Shown piece by piece: positions 51,588 through 61,300 of a stretch of 64,000 bases of DNA. The DNA is from Notospermus geniculatus. Lineage: Eukaryota > Nemertea > Pilidiophora > Heteronemertea > Lineidae. The translations under genes were made by a program, and so were the position numbers. The stretch covers positions 275,010 to 339,009 of the forward strand of contig NMRB01000103.1 of the NCBI GenBank assembly GCA_002633025.1. Direction: 5' to 3'. The notes under the pieces were generated by a model. The model did not search any database. It was not told where the DNA came from and worked only from the letters and a program-made list of their open reading frames with translations. Every line of letters starts with the position of its first letter. Position 1 is the first letter of the stretch.

Positions 51588-52788
51588 AGCTCACCTCTGT
51601 GAGGTGAGCTTCTCCCATGGTGTGTCGTCCGTCGTCCTTCGCCGTCCGGCGTCCGTCGTTGTTAAAAGGGGTGGCACGTTTCTAAACCGCTTGGGTTACG
51701 AACTTGAAATCTGGTGTACAGGTACCCTATGGTAAAAACTATATCTGGACCGAAACTTAGTGCTGCTGCTTGTACACTCTGGCCTGTAGGGGGCGCTTTG
51801 TGAAAACCTTCTTTCGGCCGTATCTCCTGAACGCTGTTAGCTAGAACCACGAAACGTTTATGGTGGGTTCCTCTGATGAGACTTCATCACATAAATCCCG
51901 GGGTTTTGATTTGACCTACTTTTCAAGGCCACAGAGGTCAAAGTTCAAAATTCACTGTTTGCTGGCACGTTTCATTGCTATTTGACATAGAGTGTTGTGA
52001 TTTGCTGTGAAGGTATATCTAGGCACCCTGCACGAATGCACCAAATTTCAACCCGATCGGACTTCAAATATGGCTGCCAGGAAGCCATCTTGAAAAATTG
52101 ACTTTGACCCACATTTTATAAATTGGAGTAGGTAGGATGTTTTAAAGTTGTCAAAATATGTATCTAGGTACCATATAAATATATGGTAAATTTCAGTCAG
52201 ATTCGACGTCAAATATGGCCGCCAGGGAGCCATCTTGAAAAATGGACTTCGACCCACACCTCATAAATAGTGGGAGCTAGGATGCTTTAACCGTGCCTAA
52301 ATATGTGTCTTGGTACCGTCTATATATATGCCAAATTTCGGTTTGATTGGACTTCAACATGGCTGCCAGGCGGCCATCTTGAAAAATTGACTTTGGCCAT
52401 ATATCTCATCGGTAGTAAATGTTACAATGTTTCAATGTTGTTTAAATATCTATGCAAGTATCCTGTACATTCCTGCTGAAATTTCAGTTCCAACGAACGT
52501 CACGTGTGGCCACCAGGTGGCCATCTTGAAAAATAGAATTTTTGACATCTGTGACCTAGACAGGAAAGCAGTTTGTTCACAAATACCACTTGTATTCATT
52601 GTATTCAGAAATTGTACTTCTTCTGGGTGCCATCACCTGAGTTTATGTCATTGACTGATAATACTGATCAGATCATAAAAATAATTCTTGGTGTGTTCAG
52701 CTTTATCTTATCTGTACTGATCCTTCAACATTCACCATGAGAGTCATTGTTTCAGACTTAACCATGGAGACTTGTCACAGAGGTGAGC
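51588..52788. mobile_element. 1.2-kb element with GCTCACCTCTGTGA termini and internal 145-bp repeats
   Basis: The left end AGCTCACCTCTGTGAGGTGAGC is itself palindromic. The right end TCACAGAGGTGAGC (52775-52788) is the inverse of the left. The GTCGTCCGTCGTCC tract after the left end is a pattern I recall from common repeats in molluscs and other marine invertebrates. Inside, ATGGCTGCCAGG…GCCATCTTGAAAAATTGACT recurs at 52084, 52229, 52373 and 52520 (periods 145, 144, 147). No ORF of note was found, so it is non-autonomous. Confidence 0.75.
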
Positions 52789-53043
52789 ACAATGGTCCTG
52801 GCCATTTTTTGCTGCAGGGATGCCTCTAGGCTCGACCATAACTCCAATGTCTGGATATCAAACTTCTGCTTTATAAAAATTCGACCTGCGTGAAATCGGC
52901 ATCGAATGCTTTCTTTTGAAAGAGTGAACGACTACCCTTATGGAATTCAACCTCACTAAGGGTTCCAAGGAGTGGTAATTGCATATAATTCTTGCTTTGC
53001 GGGTTCTTTGGTCATCTTGGAAGCAGCATATTTAGTGTGCTTA

Positions 53044-53280
53044 AGGGCGGTTTACACTAGGTTGCACCAAGTTGCAAGTTGCAGCAACTTGCAACTTGTT
53101 GCAAACTACCTGGGACGGTTTACACATAGAAAAATCGATGCAACATCCAGCGTGATCGGGTTGCAACAAGTTGCATACCCGTTTACACACGCAACGTTTA
53201 TGAAACTTTTTGGTCTCATCAGGTTTATGCAACAAGTTGCATGAAGTTGCAAATGAAAAGTTGCATGTGTAAACGGGCCT
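53044..53280. mobile_element. 237-bp PIF/Harbinger MITE, TTA duplication
   Basis: AGGGCGGTTTACAC at the left and GTGTAAACGGGCCT at the right are inverted ends. TTA flanks both (53041-53043 and 53281-53283). The interior is built of GTTGCA-type words (CAAGTTGCAAGTTGCAGCAA, TTGCAACAAGTTGCA), themselves partly palindromic. There is no coding sequence. TTA duplication implies mobilisation by a Harbinger nuclease such as those represented at 19798 and 45900. Confidence 0.85.
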
Positions 53281-53298
53281 TTACGAAAGCCTTGTTTC

Positions 53299-54290
53299 CT
53301 AGATCAACAAAATCTTGAAAATTGGGTATTTCTGCAGCTTTCCGCATTTTCTTTCCAATACTTTGACTTTATTTAATGGCTCTGATGCTTTTTTATCCAA
53401 AATATTATTGTTGGCCGCTTCAAAAAGTTTATTTGGAGTTGTTTGAATGGCAATACTTGTTGAAGCTGAAGAAAGTGGGTGATTATCAGTGCCGTAGCAT
53501 CTGGTGACCAGTGCTACCTCATCAGCACTGTCTGTTTCTTCGCCTGAGCTCCACCTCTCTACCACTGGGATGTCATCACCGCTGTGGTCAGTCTCTTCTC
53601 CCGCAGTCTGTATCACAAACAGTGGTACCTCATCAGCACTGTCTGTTTCTTCCCCTGAGCTCCACTTCTCTACCACTGGGATATCATCACCGCTGTGGTC
53701 AGTCTCCTCTCCCGCAGTCTTTCAACCAGTGGTACCTCATCAGCACTGTCTGTTTCTTTGCCCGAGCTCCGCCTCTAGCACTGGGATATCATCACCGCTG
53801 TCATGGCTGTGGTCAGTCTCTTCTCCCGCAGTCTTTCAACCAGTGGCACCTCATCATCGCTGTCTGTTTCTTCGCGTGAGCTCCACCTCTCCACCAATGC
53901 TACGTCATCACCGCTGTGGTCAGTCTCCTCTCCCGCAGTCTTTCAACCAGTGGTACCTCATCAGCACTGTCTAGTTCTTTGCCCGAGCTCCGCCTCTATC
54001 TACCACTGGGATATCATCACCGCTGTCATGGCTGTGGTCAGTCTCTTCTCCCGCAGTCTTTCAACCAGTGGCACCTCATCATCGCTGTCTGTTTCTTCGC
54101 GTGAGCTCCACCTCTCCACAAATGCTACGTCATCACCACTGTGGTCAGTCTTCCCTCCCGCAGACTGTCTCACTACTAGTGGTTCTTCATCACCACCGTC
54201 TTTATCGGTCCCATCACTTCCGACCACCATCGCAAGATCATAATCACGTCTATTTGATGATGTACATTGTTGGGGAACTCCACATTTTCT
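53299..54290 (-). pseudogene. Acidic tandem-repeat protein
   Basis: Minus reading enters at KCGVPQQCTSSNRRDYDLAM (about 54280), then GSDGTDKDGGDEEPLVV. About six copies of a 38-residue (114-bp) unit follow: ERWSSGEETDSADEVPLV…GEETDHSGDD. It ends with KVKVLERKCGKLQKYPIFKI at 53299. The first and last parts (54230-54000 and 53676-53299) are open. The middle copies carry small deletions (for example CTCTAGCACTGG for CTCTCTACCACTGG) that break the frame. The acidic, Ser/Glu/Asp-rich repeats could be a protein-interaction tail. No family is recognised, and a TE accessory protein is likely from context. Confidence 0.45.
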
Positions 54291-54426
54291 CCTTCATCAT
54301 CAATGACCTCAGCTTCAGCTCTAGGGATGTCCGTTTTAGCAGCTTTCACAGTGGCCTGATCACCAAAATCATAATCCTGGAAACAAATGTGTGTTAGAAA
54401 ATCCCGGTATTCTCCTTGATATTAGT

Positions 54427-54524
54427 GAGCTTCTGCAAACGACGACGTTTATCTATTGTGTGAGTGCACCCAAACAATAGATAAACGTAGTCGTATGGCC
54501 TAACCGGGCGCTTGCAGAAGCTCT
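54427..54524. repeat. Inverted repeat, arms GAGCTTCTGCAA / TTGCAGAAGCTC
   Basis: The outer arms pair perfectly. Inside, ACGTTTATCTATTGT pairs with ACAATAGATAAACGT, and a one-sided insertion of about 25 bases sits in the right arm. This is typical of a small hairpin MITE that has gained or lost a segment. Confidence 0.7.
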
Positions 54525-55083
54525 CTATTGGCAGTCATTACGACAAATAAGCAGGAGAAACAATCGCTCTCGAAATATAGAACTTGCAATTAGTATGTCC
54601 CCAAAATTGACTTCCTTTAAAGGACCACAGTATTGCTTCCCAATCCTGCGTTACACCTACCCGCGTTAAGGGAGACCTCTATTGACGACTTGGTAAACTA
54701 CGCATGCTACTACGTGCATTGTGTAATCATACATTCTCCATCACTGGGGTGAGAGGCTTAACTACAGTAGTGGAGAACGGGTACCGGTGGCACCGGCTGT
54801 CGACAGAAAGTGGCAACACCGTGGTGCTTTAAGCAAAGTGGACAAGTTATGTTCTGTTTTTCCTGTGCAGTAAAAGGTTTTTTAAAATATTTGAGTTTAA
54901 AGTTGAGTAAAACATGGAGATAAGAACTGTGATAAAAATTTAACATTCGAGTGCTTTTTTAAAAAGATACGTTTTTCTTATGTTTGGACAGAGTGTACTG
55001 GTATCGATGAGGTATAAATTTTTTGCCGCATCAGATCCTATTAGCTTGATGACCGGACCATGAAGATGACCTCCATGTGATCT

Positions 55084-55389
55084 CTAGCCCTCAGAGCTTT
55101 TAAGCCGTTTTGTAGTGATCCTGTTGGGTATTAGCCATGCAACAGGAATACCCTCTAAAAATTCATCCAGCACCATATCTGTTGTGAGCAGCCAGCCATA
55201 CATAGTAAGGCCATGTGTAGCATCCATACAAACCAACGTTTTAGAGTGTTTCTGCATCATTTCCTGTTGAAATTGCGTTTGAATCCCAAAAACAAAGTCT
55301 TTACTGTCCAGGTCAAATCCTTCTCTGCCCTCTGACTTGTACAAGATAATGGGGGCACCCTCCGAGTCATTTTTAGCACAGCTGACCAA
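55084..55389 (-). pseudogene. Third MULE-like transposase fragment (DATHG type)
   Basis: It reads GREGFDLDSKDFVFGIQTQF and QQEMMQKHSKTLVCMDATHG, with LTMYGWLLTTDMVLDEFLEG and IPVAWLIPNR, then stops after KRLKSSEG. The block F-x-L-G-I-Q-T-x-F-Q…C-x-D-x-T-H-G-x-N-x-Y…L-L-V-x-D-E-x-x-x-G-x-P-V-A-W matches the first catalytic aspartate region of a SWIM-type MULE lineage in animals. It is a single exon-sized relic. It differs from the DPTF and DATYRT proteins elsewhere in the window. Confidence 0.6.
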
Positions 55390-55747
55390 TGGCCAGCAGA
55401 GCTATTCATATGTAGGGTGATGGGTTAATGGAATTTGTTTGGGAGTTTAGGAGATACAAAGCGCATGTCCACATTTTACAACCACGGTGAATAATTCTGT
55501 TTTAACCCTTTCACATCCGTCCGCAAGCCATTTCAAATTGGGAACAAGTAAATCGCCTGTGCTCGCTCATGCGGAACCGATAATGGTTCATATGATGGCA
55601 AACAGACCAAGGTCTACTGAAACCAGATAAGAGATTTCTGAAAACTAATAAAACTACTATCTGGGAGACAATTTTCTAAATGTATACTTTTTTTGAAACA
55701 CCCTGTATTATTCATTAATGACAATATGTGTGTNTCAAACCGTTTTC

Positions 55748-55768
55748 GGGGGGGGGGGGGGGGGGGGG
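55748..55768. repeat. Poly-G tract beside an N
   Basis: About 21 consecutive G begin 14 bases after an N. The run length is probably unreliable. Confidence 0.85.
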
Positions 55769-55827
55769 AATTGACCGGATCTAGATTTTCGTTCTGCGGT
55801 GCTTGCATGAATGCATGTACTTACATT

Positions 55828-56211
55828 CTATAACTTCCGTGGTGACGCTATTAAGTTTCTTCTGAACGTTTCTGAGGAGTTGCTGTGTTGGCAATTGCAT
55901 TCATAACTCTTCTCTTTGATTGACCTGCAGGTTACAGTGTGGATTGTTACCTCGTCGCGGATGTTTGAATTGTTTGCAGCTTGGATGAATATTGTTTTCT
56001 GCTGCAATACGGCATTATATAATGCGATGGCTGCATTCAGTGTGGCTAGTGGAACCTCCAATGTGATGTCGAAGTCTTGGCCCTCTGGACTGTGGTAAAT
56101 TGAATCCATTGTTGTCAATAATACATGCAGGTTTGCAGCCAGTCTCAGAACATGCATTGCTTGAGCACACATGCGAAAGGCCAATTTCGTCGTCTCCATT
56201 ATCGCCCTCAC
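55828..56211 (-). CDS. Unrecognised helical ORF
   Basis: The 127 residues include MRAIMETTKLAFRMCAQAMH, VLRLAANLHVLLTTMDSIYH and LATLNAAIALYNAVLQQKTI. The sequence looks like a helical bundle with heptad-like hydrophobics. A neighbouring block (56497-56297: NFNKTFMLIDQHHRQTTYRL) may belong to it. Only TE fragments lie nearby. The family is not recognised. Confidence 0.25.
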   Translation of the reverse strand: MRAIMETTKLAFRMCAQAMHVLRLAANLHVLLTTMDSIYHSPEGQDFDITLEVPLATLNAAIALYNAVLQQKTIFIQAANNSNIRDEVTIHTVTCRSIKEKSYECNCQHSNSSETFRRNLIASPRKL

Positions 56212-56499
56212 CTGGAATGGTTAAAGAAATAAAACTGACCCTTTTTAATCTGTCGTATTTCCACCTGTCTGGTTGAAGGTTCGGGTAGCTTGGTAATTAG
56301 TTTACCTTGTGTTCCATGCCATTTCTGAGAAATGAAGTGACGTACATGTAGGTGTCGTTGAATTCATCATAGTGCTTCATCCGATAGTCTGTAGGTGGTA
56401 CTGATAGTCTGTAGGTGGTCTGTCGGTGGTGTTGATCAATCAACATGAAGGTCTTGTTAAAGTTGGTCATTGTGGTGTTCTGAAGTTGGCTAGCCACCC

Positions 56500-57229
56500 T
56501 GAATTTTCCCCTAACTCGCTCACGCTTTCAGCCTCTGCACTCTCCAAACCCCGTCTCTCTGCTTCTCGGCCAGATGTTGCCCCCATATTCGCCCATTCCC
56601 CACTTTCACCCCAGCATATTTGTATACATTCACCTCCTCACCACTCAATTGGCCATCCTGACATGCCTGGTTTGACAGTACAATATTTTCCCCATTTAGG
56701 CTAGTAAATCTGGAGCAAAATTGGGGGTAACCCACCACTAATTGCAACAAAATTTAAACCACTTGTATTCTGCTTGTACATGTCTTGGAAATGACATATC
56801 AAAAGTCCCACTTAATCCCAGCATTGGAACATCTTGAATTTTCACCTTAAAGAGTCGAGTCAAAATATACCTCAAATCTGACAAAAATTCATCAGTTTTC
56901 ACTCTACAGACCTAAAATTATCCTCCATTCCCATGTTTTCAAGCCTAATCTGTAAGACTAAGATGGTTTGGATGGGATAATATTCAGCCATTAGGCTTTT
57001 TCAGGAGGATCCCTACCCCTAAACTGGCCGCTAACCTCTTTTTCCGGCCCATTTGTTATTGGTGATGATTCTGACTTGATGGTAGGACTACTATTACGCC
57101 ACCATGCCACAGATAAACACTGGAAACTTTATTTCCATCCAGAACTAGGACAAAGCAGAAGATACTGTACATGGACTATTCCGAGCAAGTTCTGTCCTTG
57201 GAAACCAAGTGTGTCAAAACCTGTTGTTC
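56500..57229. other. Spacer without recognised gene
   Basis: Only short unrecognised ORFs on both strands. A local duplication (GATAGTCTGTAGGTGGT at about 56383 and 56404) lies just before it. Confidence 0.4.
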
Positions 57230-58110
57230 ATTCAGTCATGCCACTGGACATGTTTTATCTACAGCTTGTACCTTGGATACTTCAAATACCACTGGGCAAC
57301 TTTTCTACGGTTTGTCCCATATGAAAGTACACATCGTTGATCATTTCAAATTCTGCATCAAATGTAACAGCTCATCAGGAAAACCCTTAAAAATTCAAAA
57401 TTTTTGCTTTGTGATGTTTTTTGTGATTGTTTAGCTATATGATAGAGAGCAACTTTCTAAGGAGTTGGGGCTTTGTTTCATGAAAATCTGTTGTGTGGTT
57501 GCTGAGATACTTGCGATTGTGAAGATTTTTGATTATTTTGAGAATTTCATATTTTTCACAAAATTTTGATATCAGAAGAGAGCCGACTATAAAACGTAGA
57601 ATTTTGAAATTTTCAAACTTGATGCGCAAACTGGTCAGAAGTTGAGCATATTTTCTCAAATTGTCAACATTTTGATGTTTTGGAAAATGTGCAATATTTC
57701 TGTCCAGTTAACGCAAGCAACATTTCAGAATTTCGTTAACTCATTTTCTGAGGTTACCTTTATCTGACTGCACCAGAATTTCTTAAAAAGCATGAACATC
57801 TCAAGTTATCAGTATTTTGATAATATCTCAGAAACCACTCAACATATTTTGATGAAACAGAGCCCAGAATCCTCAGAAAGTTCCATTCCGTAAAAAAATA
57901 AAAATAATAATAAATTAAATAAATAATAAAATCATAATACCAGTATTAAATGTTTGGTTCTTTAGGGTTTTTCGAATGAGCTATAATTGCATACTTAATA
58001 TTTCCAAAATTTTAATGCAGAAATATGACCAACAATATGTATTTTCATGTGGAACAAGCCCAGTGGTCTTTGAAATATTCAAGGTATCAGGTATTCAAGG
58101 ATACAACCTC
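57230..58110. repeat. Dispersed AT-rich repeat, copy 2 (inverted pair)
   Basis: The first half repeats the 24900-25800 family (GGTTTGTCCCATATGAAAGT, then GATAGAGAGCAACTTTCTAA, then TGGTTGCTGAGATACTT). From about 57690 onward the same unit returns inverted (AAGTTATCAGTATTTTGATA … CATATTTTGATGAAACAGAG … TCAGAAAGTTCCATTC). Copy 2 is therefore a fold-back of units that lie head to tail in copy 1. It is non-coding. Confidence 0.7.
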
Positions 58111-58344
58111 GAAAATATTTGGTTTCGGGATAGCCCTGGCACTGGATGATCCAGAACAACCGGATCTTCATTGAGCAAGCCAAGGTACACTATAGAAAAG
58201 GCTGAAGTCATCGTTGCTGGTGAAAAGGCACTCGTGGGTTTGTACAATGCAAAGCCCAATACCAAAGACCTGAACCTGAATCGAGGAGGGTGCGGAGGCG
58301 CTGGCGGTCGTGGTGCGGGCGTTGTGTTTCATGGAAACAACTGA

Positions 58345-58550
58345 AGGGAAATACGTTGGATCAATTTTCTGTCCACACCCGCCTCAAGCTGCTTTTCCAC
58401 GAGGCGTTCACGTTTGCGGGCGCGGAAAAGGAGGCAGGCGCGGGTGGAAAAAATCGATCCAACGTATTTCCCTTTTATAGCTGTTTCATTCGCACCCGCT
58501 CCCGCCACCGAAACCGCGTCCGCAAACGCCTCATGGAAAAGCAGCTTCAG
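58345..58550. repeat. Two interleaved inverted repeats
   Basis: Arm A (GGGAAATACGTTGGATC, 58347) pairs with GATCCAACGTATTTCCC near 58456-58472. Arm B (CAAGCTGCTTTTCCACGAGG, 58385) pairs with a right copy ending GCAGCTTCAG at 58550. The order A-B-A'-B' cannot fold as simple nested stems, which suggests two partial copies of one GC-rich MITE joined together. ORFs read across it are spurious. Confidence 0.65.
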
Positions 58551-59551
58551 TGAGGACCACCAAAAAGAATTCATCCGAAATGTACCACCTACCTCAGGGT
58601 CTGAAGTTTCACAGTCCATGAATGTACCATCAGGTCCAAGATTCGTAGAAAATAGGACTGGATGCTGAGGATTGGGATGGAAAATAGTTGACGAGCTGAT
58701 GGTCCCATTGCCAACTGACATTCCACCCTCTTTGTTAAGGGTACATACTTCGAGATGTTAGATGCAAATGCAAAACTGGTTGTAGCTCAAAGCACTGTGA
58801 ATGCAAGAAGTTAGGCCTTTTGCTGCACAGCAGGGTATTTGCGAGAACACGGAGGAAGATGACAAAATTGATGCAGTCAATGAAACGGGGAATTGAGTGG
58901 GCTCTAGTTGAAATGAATAAGATTTGGTGGAAACAAGTATGTGAGCTTCTGAAAGCATCTACTCTGACGAAACCCTCTACTCATCCTAGCAACTGAATCT
59001 CGTGGCAATCAAGAGATTTTCAGTGGGTCAGGTAGTTAAGTTTTCTCTTACCGATATTGGACATGAATGGAGGACGGTAGTGGGGGTGGGGGTAGTCGAT
59101 ATGGGGGGGGGGGGTAGGCCTACCTCACTCTAGGGTAATACATGTATCAGAAAAGTTGCTGTTACCTGTCTTAGGACCAAGGAACAGTAGCATGAGCAGT
59201 AGCATTTCATTTAAGTACAATAAATTATTATTATAATATCATGGTATCTAATTTCGCCAGTATCCGAATATCCTGTATTTGTTGACTGCGATAAAAACGT
59301 TGTTCCAGTGATGGGATTTTTTGGGACTTTTGATATTTATTTTCCGACATGCTCAGGATCAAAATAAAACATGTTTCATTTTTGTTGCAATTAGTGGTGG
59401 GTTAATCCCCAAATTTACTAGCCTTATTCTCTCCAGGGTTCAAGAAGTCAATAACATCATTAAAAACATCGATGCTAGGAAATCCAGTAAAGAACACCAC
59501 ATCACTAAGCCTAATATTGTCAATGAGGACCGCGCTGAACTAACACCACAC
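58551..59551. other. Spacer without recognised gene
   Basis: It has a G-rich run at 59104-59113 and an unrecognised plus ORF starting at 59321. I see no motif. Confidence 0.4.
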
Positions 59552-59858
59552 GGCGTCGCTGCGAGCGTTGTGACCGAAATTTCTTTTTTTAACGTTATAT
59601 CAATTTACATTTGGCATGAAAATAACCCGTTTGTTTTGGTCGTTCGACAGAAAAATTTACATCATCTTGTAGTAGATGAAAATTTCTCTAACTTCATTTG
59701 CTTTTTCCCTTAAAACGACGAAATGTGATACCGATAAAAGCATACGTTTTGTCTCATTATTCCTGTAGAAAATGTACAGGCCATTTTCTCATGACGCAAC
59801 GTCAACACCTAAAATTACGTCAATGACGTCGCTCAGGTCACATCGCTCGCAGCGCCGA
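59552..59858. mobile_element. About 307-bp TIR element (possible MITE)
   Basis: GGCGTCGCTGCGAGCGTTGT (continuing GACC) at the left and GGTCACATCGCTCGCAGCGC (continuing CGACC) at the right are inverted ends with few mismatches. The interior is AT-rich with a T-run and ACGTCA words. I cannot assign a target duplication. Confidence 0.6.
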
Positions 59859-59925
59859 CCTGTCGGATATCGCCCTCCACATTGAAAATTCACAAAATTT
59901 CAATTCAGCTTTAACGGACTCCAAT

Positions 59926-60255
59926 TCACCTGTCATAGACCTGACTTTTCCCCCCCAAAATTCTGCATTGAAGGCCCTTCTCTGCTACTTCGGTTACAAT
60001 GGAGTTTCCATCATCAACTAAAGTGTTCCTCTCCTCATTTTCACTGTTCTGCCCAAAAACATGTACATCCTCATGCATTACATCCAGATCCATTTCACTG
60101 TCAGAATCACAGGTACCTCTAGCATTTGCACTTGAAATTGTCTCAGCAACTTTATGATTCAACTGCCATGCATTCTCCTTGTGAGGGTTAGAGATAATTA
60201 ATTCCGCATTCTCAGAACTTGCCAGGATCTTGCCCCGCGCCTTCCTCTCCCGCAC
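59926..60255 (-). CDS. Unrecognised acidic ORF overlapping the LINE end
   Basis: The 109 residues include CDSDSEMDLDVMHEDVHVFG and NSENEERNTLVDDGNSIVT. No family is recognised. It lies just after the LINE reverse transcriptase block and may be the gene it inserted into. Confidence 0.2.
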   Translation of the reverse strand: MRERKARGKILASSENAELIISNPHKENAWQLNHKVAETISSANARGTCDSDSEMDLDVMHEDVHVFGQNSENEERNTLVDDGNSIVTEVAEKGLQCRILGGKSQVYDR

Positions 60256-61300
60256 CTCATCACCTTTGACTTCGTTGCCTGCACCTCCAGCTCGCTTTCG
60301 TCACAGAATTCATCCAGTGCCCCCAGTTGCCTAGCCGTCCCCTCTATTCTCTCTGCCACCATCACTATGTCGTCTGCGAATGCTAGGCCAGAGATTGACA
60401 CCTTCCCTAACTTTGCCCCCTCTCCCAGTGCTTCCAGCTGCACCCCCAGATCCGCGATGAAAATTGCGAACAGCAGGGGAGATAGCACACACCCCTGTCT
60501 GAGGTCCCTCCCGCACTCCATCCATTCTGTCACGCCTCGCTTGACACGCACTCGTCGCTGGTGGCCCCTGTACAGCTCCTGCAGCAGATCCAGCGTCTTC
60601 CCCCGAATCCCTTTTCCTTGAGTATCCCCCACAACTTATTCCTCGCCACACTGTCAAATGCCTTTCTAAAGTCCACGAATACTACTAACAGCTCCGTGTC
60701 CATCTGCTGAGCTCGTTCCATTAGAGTTCAGAGAACCCAGAGGTTATCCACCGCCGGCCGCCCCCTTCTGAAACCCGACTGCCACTCCCCGAATATATTC
60801 CCCTCTCCTGCCACTCTTCGGAGACGCTCCTCCAGCACCCATGTGAATACCTTGCTCACGTTACTGGTGATGGCCACCCCCTATAATTGTCAATCGCCAG
60901 GCGGCTCCCCCCTTGTGGATCAACTGCATTTCCTCCCTCTTCCGGTCCCTGGGCATCCACCCCACCATTCTCAATCGTTCAAAGATCCATTGCAAACAGG
61001 TTCCACCCCCGTGGAGACCTGATCCACATCGCTCGCTCCCCAAGTTACTCCCCCTGCATCCTCCCTGCTTGTGGTCCATCGCACGGCACCGCCGCAACCC
61101 TCCTTGAAGCCAAGCAACTCCTTCGCTTCCATCTCATGGAAGCCCCCGTCCGCTCCACTCGCTCCTCCCCCAGCAATCCTGCCACCTTCTGCATCACTCC
61201 CTCCCACGCCTTCTCGTCAAAGTGTACTCCGTCCCTCCCGACTCTCTCCTCAATGAAATTAAGCTCCCTTCTGCTGGACGGTACCTCCACCACCGCTTAC
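60198..61300 (-). pseudogene. LINE reverse transcriptase (non-LTR), GC-rich
   Basis: Minus blocks in order: 61097-60961 (CLQWIFERLRMVGWMPRDRK), about 60850-60735 (LEERLRRVAGEGNIFGEWQS, GFRRGRPAVDNLWVL), 60721-60630 (LLVVFVDFRKAFDSVARNKL, WGILKEKGF) and 60632-60198 (LRQGCVLSPLLFAIFIADLG, VSISGLAFADDIVMVAERIE). All reverse-transcriptase blocks are present, including D in FVDFRKAFD and the FADD catalytic pair. Frames change at least three times and an in-frame stop follows NLWVL. No endonuclease was found. Base composition is far more GC-rich than the flanks. The family could be Jockey/CR1/R1-like; I cannot place it. It copies its RNA at a nicked target. Confidence 0.8.

Noticed and set aside
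53504-54397. Long plus-strand ORFs (up to 156 residues) rich in Ser/Leu
   Set aside because: Antisense shadows of the acidic tandem repeat; the minus frame has the charged, low-complexity composition and open ends.
58290-58721. 130-residue and smaller ORFs in both directions
   Set aside because: They arise from the interleaved palindromes, where arms are open in both strands.
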